Assembly: GCA_020061965.1 (NCBI GenBank)
Contig: JAGUXG010000013.1
Span: 1-10,160 of the forward strand
Source of the DNA: a bacterium
Lineage (GTDB): Bacteria > UBA9089 > UBA9088 > JAGUXG01
Length of the DNA: 10,160 nt
Direction of reading: 5' to 3'
Below the pieces are notes generated by a model, which was not told where the DNA came from, made no database searches, and worked only from the letters and a program-made list of their open reading frames with translations. Of this stretch, positions 6,175 to 10,160 are shown piece by piece (positions within the stretch are counted from its first letter, which is position 1; each line of letters opens with the position of its first letter). A program made the position numbers and the translations under genes.

Positions 6175-6572
6175 AACACCTCTCATATCAACAAGTACTT
6201 TATTTACACCACCAAATGATAGAAGAAACCGGTGGAGTGCATGGAGTCCACAATCTTGGACTACTGGAATCTGCTCTCAATAGGCCACAGACTACATTTG
6301 ATGGTATTGAATTATATCCTACTCCCTTTCTTAAAGCATCTGCCCTCCTTCATTCTTTGGTTAATAACCATCCTTTCTTAGATGGAAATAAACGAACCGC
6401 AATTGCATGTGCCAATTTCTTCCTTGAAGACAACCTTAAAATTAGTATTGAATGCAGTCAGGAAGAATTAGTTGACTTTGGACTAAAAGTTGCTCAAGGA
6501 ACCCTTAATCTTGAAGAAATCGCTACCTGGCTAAAAGAGCATACCCGTTTTATTGGTAATCCAGATGCCTGA
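6171..6572 (+). CDS. doc: Doc (death-on-curing) Fic-family toxin
   Basis: This 133-residue protein has the Doc-type Fic motif HPFLDGNKRTA, spanning His67 to Ala77 with the catalytic His67 and the GNKR anion-binding loop. The Doc N-terminal block is also present: HNLGLLESALNRPQTTFDG, residues 27-45. In phage P1, Doc phosphorylates elongation factor EF-Tu and stops translation; the same activity is inferred here. Doc deviates from AMPylating Fic proteins in having NKR and not NGR, and this one follows Doc. The start ATG overlaps the antitoxin stop by 4 bp and has no clear ribosome-binding site of its own, which suggests translational coupling. The 3' end overlaps the convergent glutamate synthase gene by 23 bp, so the last seven or eight residues (about FIGNPDA) are read from the antisense of that gene and may be a recent extension. 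Confidence 0.93.
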   Translation: MKHLSYQQVLYLHHQMIEETGGVHGVHNLGLLESALNRPQTTFDGIELYPTPFLKASALLHSLVNNHPFLDGNKRTAIACANFFLEDNLKISIECSQEELVDFGLKVAQGTLNLEEIATWLKEHTRFIGNPDA

Positions 6573-7995
6573 GGCAATCCCTTCTGCCAACCAATTCCTT
6601 TATACTTCTCATACCTAATCTTTTTAAAATCCCCACAAGCTGTGTTCTCCATGAAGAGTAAAGATTAATAAGTCGCTGGGTTGCCCACCCAGTATCTATC
6701 ATTTTGGATAATTCCGGGTCAGTCGTGGCAATTCCACGCACACAACCACGGCCTGATTCACAATTTCCACATTTAACACATTCTAAGGCAATAAGTTCGG
6801 CTGTCCCGATGACACAACCGTCTGCACCTAAGGCAATGGCTTTAGCTACATCATAAGCACTGCGGATACCACCTGAGGCTATCAAGGTTATCTTATCCCT
6901 TACACCTTCTTCACATAAGAATTTATGCACCTTTGGGATGGCGTATTCTATGGGCATAGCGATATTTTTTTTGGCGATATTTGGAGCCGCACCTGTCCCA
7001 CCATAACTGCCATCCAAATGGACAATATGGGCGCCGGCATAGTAACTCCCAATTGCCACCATATCCACATCTGTTGGTGTTGAGACCTTGACCGAAACAA
7101 GCCCTTTTGGATTGATCTCTTTTATCCAGTCCACATGTTTTTTATGATCTTCTATTGAATAAACCGAATGGAATGGAAAAGGGGAAAAGAGAGAACTTCC
7201 TACTACTGCCTCGCGCATCTTAGCCACTTCAGGGGTAACCTTCTCACCTAAGAGGTGTCCTCCCAGACCCGGTTTTGCCCCCTGGGCATACTTAAATTCC
7301 ACAATTCGGACTCGTTGAATAGTCTCTTCCCGCACGCCAAACAGACCGGTAGCTATCTGAGTAATAATATGGTCATCGTAAGGAATAAGGGCATCTGGAT
7401 AACCACCCTCACCGGTAGAAGTAAAGGTATTGGCTGTTTTACTTGCCTTTGCACGAGCAATCATCACATTCAAGGCTGTTGAACCAAAGGACATCCCACC
7501 ACCATACCAGGGGACATCTATCTCTACTTTATATCTTTCTTCATCACGACGATTAAGAGGGATAGTGGTAGTTATCTCTTCTTCTGGAATCTCATCTATC
7601 TCTTTTGGAAAAACTAACTCTAATTTATCGAACCCACCACCAGAAGCACCTGTCTTATACTCCAAATGGCCAGGTGGTATCTTGCCGGTTTCTGCTTGAT
7701 ACCAGGTAGAGAGTATCAAATCTGGTGCCCAGCGGAAGTCCCCAAGGGACTCAAAAGCCGGGTTGAGTTTCATGGTTAAGGCATCCTCAGGACACTTGTC
7801 TATGCACTTATCCAAACAGGCATCACCAATGCACAAAGCATCTTTAGGTCGTGATGGACCAGCGGAATAAATTTTATGTACCCCAAACTGACAGGTCTTA
7901 ACACAGATTCCACATTTAATACAGGCAGAACCTCGTTTTAAAATATATTTTGATATTAGGTTTCTAAACCTTGATGGTGTCCATTTTATTTCCAT
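6550..7995 (-). CDS. gltB: FMN-binding glutamate synthase core with N-terminal ferredoxin domain
   Basis: This 481-residue catalytic core joins 2-oxoglutarate and ammonia into glutamate on FMN. An N-terminal two-cluster ferredoxin module (C25xxC28xxC31xxxC35 and C55, C60, C64, C68-Pro) is followed by the alpha/beta-barrel. Family motifs are all present: STGEGG near residue 193, KPGLGGHLLGEKV near 241, GGTGAAP near 332, and the FMN-phosphate loop ASGGIRSAYDVAKAIALGAD near 372. A Cys cluster (ECVKCGNCESGRGC, near 405) stands where GltB binds its 3Fe-4S centre. The layout is that of archaeal-type split glutamate synthases; the amidotransferase and GXGXG parts lie in the next gene. The ATG at 7995 has AAGGAA upstream. 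The C-terminus (RRDCLRHLDY) appears natural, so the neighbouring toxin-antitoxin pair does not seem to have truncated it. Confidence 0.92.
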   Translation of the reverse strand: MEIKWTPSRFRNLISKYILKRGSACIKCGICVKTCQFGVHKIYSAGPSRPKDALCIGDACLDKCIDKCPEDALTMKLNPAFESLGDFRWAPDLILSTWYQAETGKIPPGHLEYKTGASGGGFDKLELVFPKEIDEIPEEEITTTIPLNRRDEERYKVEIDVPWYGGGMSFGSTALNVMIARAKASKTANTFTSTGEGGYPDALIPYDDHIITQIATGLFGVREETIQRVRIVEFKYAQGAKPGLGGHLLGEKVTPEVAKMREAVVGSSLFSPFPFHSVYSIEDHKKHVDWIKEINPKGLVSVKVSTPTDVDMVAIGSYYAGAHIVHLDGSYGGTGAAPNIAKKNIAMPIEYAIPKVHKFLCEEGVRDKITLIASGGIRSAYDVAKAIALGADGCVIGTAELIALECVKCGNCESGRGCVRGIATTDPELSKMIDTGWATQRLINLYSSWRTQLVGILKRLGMRSIKELVGRRDCLRHLDYQ

Positions 7996-8008
7996 TTAAT
8001 TTCCTTTT

Positions 8009-8086
8009 TTCTCGCAAAGACGCAAAGTTCGCAAAGATTTAAAAGATTATAAATATTTCTTGGCGTCCTTTGCGCCTTGGCGAGAA
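8009..8086. repeat. Intergenic hairpin element with repeated CGCAAAG motif
   Basis: The arms 8009-8027 and 8068-8086 are inverted repeats at 17 of 19 positions, and the match continues less perfectly inward (23 of 29 over 8010-8038 against 8057-8085). The left arm contains CGCAAAG three times (8013, 8021 and 8030). The element occupies nearly all of the 99-bp gap between two otherwise tightly packed genes, so their common transcript would carry a long stem. It resembles dispersed intergenic repeats; a role in mRNA processing or attenuation is possible. Confidence 0.65.
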
Positions 8087-8094
8087 GTTTTATC

Positions 8095-9471
8095 TTATTT
8101 CCAGCACTCTTCCTCCAAATCGGTAAAATTCATTACACGACCAAATTCTCCACGAAGTCGCCTTGCCTCACGGATACCCATAGCACCCATAACCTCAATC
8201 AGTTGTGAATGCCAGGCATTCATAAGATTAACCATTCGCTGGGCAGCCCATTCAGCATCAACAGTTTCGAGTTTCACCGGGCAGGGAAGCCCTTCCTTAC
8301 AATTTCTACAAAGTCGGCATTCTAAAGCAACCAATAATGGTAAATCAATGGCCGCGCCATCTACACCCGAGAGGATTGCCTTGGCTAAATGCGAGGAGTC
8401 GGCAATACCACCGGAGACAATCAGAGTTACCTTATCCCGCAGGGATTGTTCAATTAGACTCAAATGAACCTCACGAATTATTTCCTTGATAAAACGAGTC
8501 TTGTCTCGCTGCGGATTTGTGGCATCTAATTCCTTGCCTTTTTCATCGGCACAGAGGTGGATTACCTCAGCCCCTCCCTTTGTTAACTCCAACACCCGTG
8601 CTACTACCCCGTTATCAAGCCTTAGTCTAATCAGGGTAACAATCTTTGGATTTATAGCCCGGGCAGCCTCTATAAGAGCCAAAACATCGTTACAGTCAAA
8701 AAATTCCACCATCCTAAAACCGCTTATTTTATCCTCAATTACCTTATTTGTCAAGGGAATAAGATGGTTTTGGTAGGGGATAAGTTGCCGGCTTAACTTG
8801 CTTTCGTTAATAATCATAAAGGTATCAAGAATTTTGGCAGATTTAGCCATGGCTAAAGCTACTTCTTGATTTAAGACCCCAAAGGGAAGCGGGTTAAAAA
8901 TAATAGGCATAGGTAAATCAATGAGGGGCGGAGGCTCAGAAATCAGTCCCCCTTCATTGTCAAATTCCAAAAGGGAGAGTTTTTTACCCAAATCAATATT
9001 GGTCGCGATATATTCCCGACCATGAATTCCATCCCTTGTTGGTCGGACAATCTCACTCATATCCGTCCACATCGAATCAAACCCTTCCCCGGTAAACGGA
9101 CCACCATAACCGGCACCGGAAACAGGGATTTTACCTGTTTCTGACTGATTATAGGCAGAAGTGATTATTTCAGGCGTCCAGTATTCATCACCCAAAACAA
9201 GATACTCAGGATTGAGGGTCCTTGAAAGGGCATTATTTTTACAACCCTGAATACATCGAAAGCACCCTTTACAGAAATAATCGATGATGTCCCTTAACTC
9301 TGCAGAATCAAACCTGCGTTGCGTATAAACATCATAAGGACAATCCTTTTTGATGCAGGCATTTGTTGGGCAATGAAGGCAGTATTGGTCCTGCTCAATA
9401 ATGACATATTTCCTTGGTGGAACAAATCTGTTCGGAGTCGGTTTTGGTTTAATATGATATTTTTTAGGCAA
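8095..9471 (-). CDS. Degenerate GltB paralogue with two ferredoxin clusters (probable electron-transfer subunit)
   Basis: This 458-residue protein has the same architecture as its neighbour at 6550-7995. An N-terminal ferredoxin module (C31xxC34, C39, C44-Pro; C67xxC70xxC73xxxC77) is followed by 'LNPEYLVLGDEYWTPEII' (neighbour: 'LNPAFESLGDFRWAPDLI'). The FMN-phosphate loop VSGGIADSSHLAKAI is near residue 353, and the Cys cluster ECRLCRNCKEGLPC is near 387. It lacks the STGEGG motif (NESKLS instead), about 55 residues that include KPGxGG, and GGTGAAP (ADEKGKELDATNP instead). It is therefore unlikely to carry out the synthase reaction. I infer a duplicated gene that became a structural or electron-relay subunit. 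The start is TTG at 9471, supported by GAGGG eight bases upstream and by an 8-bp overlap with the preceding gene, which implies translational coupling. Confidence 0.82.
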   Translation of the reverse strand: MPKKYHIKPKPTPNRFVPPRKYVIIEQDQYCLHCPTNACIKKDCPYDVYTQRRFDSAELRDIIDYFCKGCFRCIQGCKNNALSRTLNPEYLVLGDEYWTPEIITSAYNQSETGKIPVSGAGYGGPFTGEGFDSMWTDMSEIVRPTRDGIHGREYIATNIDLGKKLSLLEFDNEGGLISEPPPLIDLPMPIIFNPLPFGVLNQEVALAMAKSAKILDTFMIINESKLSRQLIPYQNHLIPLTNKVIEDKISGFRMVEFFDCNDVLALIEAARAINPKIVTLIRLRLDNGVVARVLELTKGGAEVIHLCADEKGKELDATNPQRDKTRFIKEIIREVHLSLIEQSLRDKVTLIVSGGIADSSHLAKAILSGVDGAAIDLPLLVALECRLCRNCKEGLPCPVKLETVDAEWAAQRMVNLMNAWHSQLIEVMGAMGIREARRLRGEFGRVMNFTDLEEECWK

Positions 9472-9865
9472 TTGTTTTACCCTCTCTTTCTTTTATAGGG
9501 CTTATAAGACCTATGCCGAACGCTTTTACTATTTCAAGGAATTCTTCGTCGCTTGAGAGAGTAAAGAACTCAATTTTCTTTTCCCCAAGTCCGATTTCAT
9601 TCAAGAGCCTTTTTGTGTACAGGACCCTTCCTTTGGCTATCTTATATCCATCGACAAACTGGCAATTGCCGTTTTTACAACCAACTACCATAATACCATC
9701 CGTTCCTGACTCAAAGGTCTTAAGAAGGTGTCCTACCTCTATTTTACTTGAACATGGAAGTAAGTTGACCTTAATGGAGGTATCTTTGAGTTTGCGTATA
9801 GCCGATATATTATCTAAAGAATTATGACAACAAAAAGCAGCAATCTCCACTATCTCTTCCTCCAT
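9464..9865 (-). CDS. MvhD/FlpD-like hydrogenase iron-sulfur (delta) subunit family protein
   Basis: This is a 133-residue member of the MvhD/FlpD family, [2Fe-2S] proteins that pass electrons between a dehydrogenase or hydrogenase and an HdrA-type flavoprotein. Matching blocks are AFCCHNS at residues 10-16, LPCSSK with Cys38, and GTDGIMVVGCKNGNC at 54-68 with Cys63 and Cys68, followed by GYKIAKGRVLYTKRLLNEIGL. The canonical opening FxCxWCSY is changed so that the second Cys is missing (HNSL follows Cys12-Cys13), and the cluster may be ligated differently. It lies 53 bp after glnA and overlaps the GltB paralogue by 8 bp, which suggests it serves glutamate synthase. The ATG at 9865 has a poor ribosome-binding site. 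A GTG at 9850 has GGAGG eight bases upstream and may be the true start. No hydrogenase or HdrA gene is visible. Confidence 0.8.
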   Translation of the reverse strand: MEEEIVEIAAFCCHNSLDNISAIRKLKDTSIKVNLLPCSSKIEVGHLLKTFESGTDGIMVVGCKNGNCQFVDGYKIAKGRVLYTKRLLNEIGLGEKKIEFFTLSSDEEFLEIVKAFGIGLISPIKEREGKTIA

Positions 9866-9918
9866 CGTTCAATCTTAATTCCTACCTATTTGACACTTCC
9901 TTCAACATTTCCTGTAGT

Positions 9919-10160
9919 TTACAGGATAGGCAAATACCTGTTTAATTCATACTCAGTCACCTGTATTCGGTATTCTTCCCATTCCTGCTTTTTCAAATGA
10001 ATAAATCTTGGGAAGATATGTTCACCTAAGGCATTTTTGACCAAGTCGCTGTTTTCTGCAATACTAATTGCCTCTCCCAAACTGCCAGGCAGACACTCAA
10101 TTCCAGCCTCTTTTCTTTCTGCATCGCTCAGATGATAGAGGTTTATATCCATTGGCTCCG
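9919..10160 (-). CDS. glnA: Glutamine synthetase, C-terminal part (truncated by window edge)
   Basis: These are the last 79 or so residues of a type I glutamine synthetase, which makes glutamine from glutamate, ammonia and ATP. The frame continues to the window edge (codons for Glu-Pro before Met-Asp-Ile-Asn), so the ATG at 10152 is internal. Recognisable C-terminal features are EPMDINLYHLSDAERKE, LPGSLGEAI, LVKNALGEHIFPRFI and the tail YRIQVTEYELNRYLPIL, which match GS-I from Gram-positive, thermophilic and related lineages. The adenylylation-site and active-site regions lie outside the window. It is the upstream neighbour of the MvhD-like gene on the same strand (53 bp apart) with no hairpin between them. 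A common GS-GOGAT transcript is therefore likely. Confidence 0.93.
   Translation of the reverse strand, partial: EPMDINLYHLSDAERKEAGIECLPGSLGEAISIAENSDLVKNALGEHIFPRFIHLKKQEWEEYRIQVTEYELNRYLPIL

Noticed and set aside
9513..9827. Plus-strand open frame of 104 codons opposite the MvhD-like gene
   Set aside because: It is fully antisense to a gene with conserved motifs and shows no domain or ribosome-binding site of note.
9464..9865. MvhD-like gene as part of a hydrogenase or heterodisulfide reductase operon
   Set aside because: No hydrogenase, HdrA, HdrB or HdrC gene is present in the window; the neighbours are all nitrogen-assimilation genes.
9866..9918. Possible terminator between glnA and the MvhD-like gene
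   Set aside because: No inverted repeat or T-run is visible in these 53 bp, so readthrough is more likely.

Overview
The window looks like a chromosomal segment of an uncultured, probably anaerobic bacterium. The bacterial origin rests on bacterial-type L23, L2 and S19, good Shine-Dalgarno sites and sigma70-type promoters. The DNA is moderately AT-rich. I cannot fix the phylum. The dispersed inverted repeats and the split, ferredoxin-containing glutamate synthase are reminiscent of candidate-phylum genomes, but that is an impression, not a demonstration.

Layout from the left: (1) 1-324, plus strand, the C-terminal remnant of an unrecognised beta-rich protein with no usable start. (2) 396-427, a perfect 32-bp palindrome between convergent genes. 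(3) 451-3029, minus strand, a compact unit rplW-rplB-rpsS-nuoD. It is a fragment of the S10 ribosomal operon that ends in a complex I gene instead of rplV, and it is driven by a near-consensus promoter (3039-3068) that probably makes an almost leaderless rplW mRNA. (4) 3069-3288, an intergenic stretch mostly filled by a 143-bp inverted-repeat element. (5) 3289-10160, minus strand, a nitrogen-assimilation cluster. In transcription order it holds glnA (C-terminus only), an MvhD/FlpD-like iron-sulfur protein, a degenerate GltB paralogue with ferredoxin and FMN-domain folds, an intact FMN/ferredoxin glutamate synthase core, and a glutamine amidotransferase-GXGXG fusion. (6) 5930-6572, plus strand, a toxin-antitoxin pair (DUF104-type antitoxin and Doc/Fic toxin) lying between the last two glutamate synthase genes and cutting their co-transcription.

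How the parts work together: glutamine synthetase makes glutamine. The amidotransferase-GXGXG protein would release ammonia from it, and the FMN core would use that ammonia with 2-oxoglutarate to make glutamate. No NAD(P)H-binding GltD-like subunit is visible. Instead there are extra ferredoxin modules, a paralogue lacking catalytic motifs, and an MvhD-like protein, so I infer that electrons arrive from ferredoxin or through an MvhD-type relay. This possible electron-input module and the rearranged rplW-rplB-rpsS-nuoD operon are the most interesting parts of the window.
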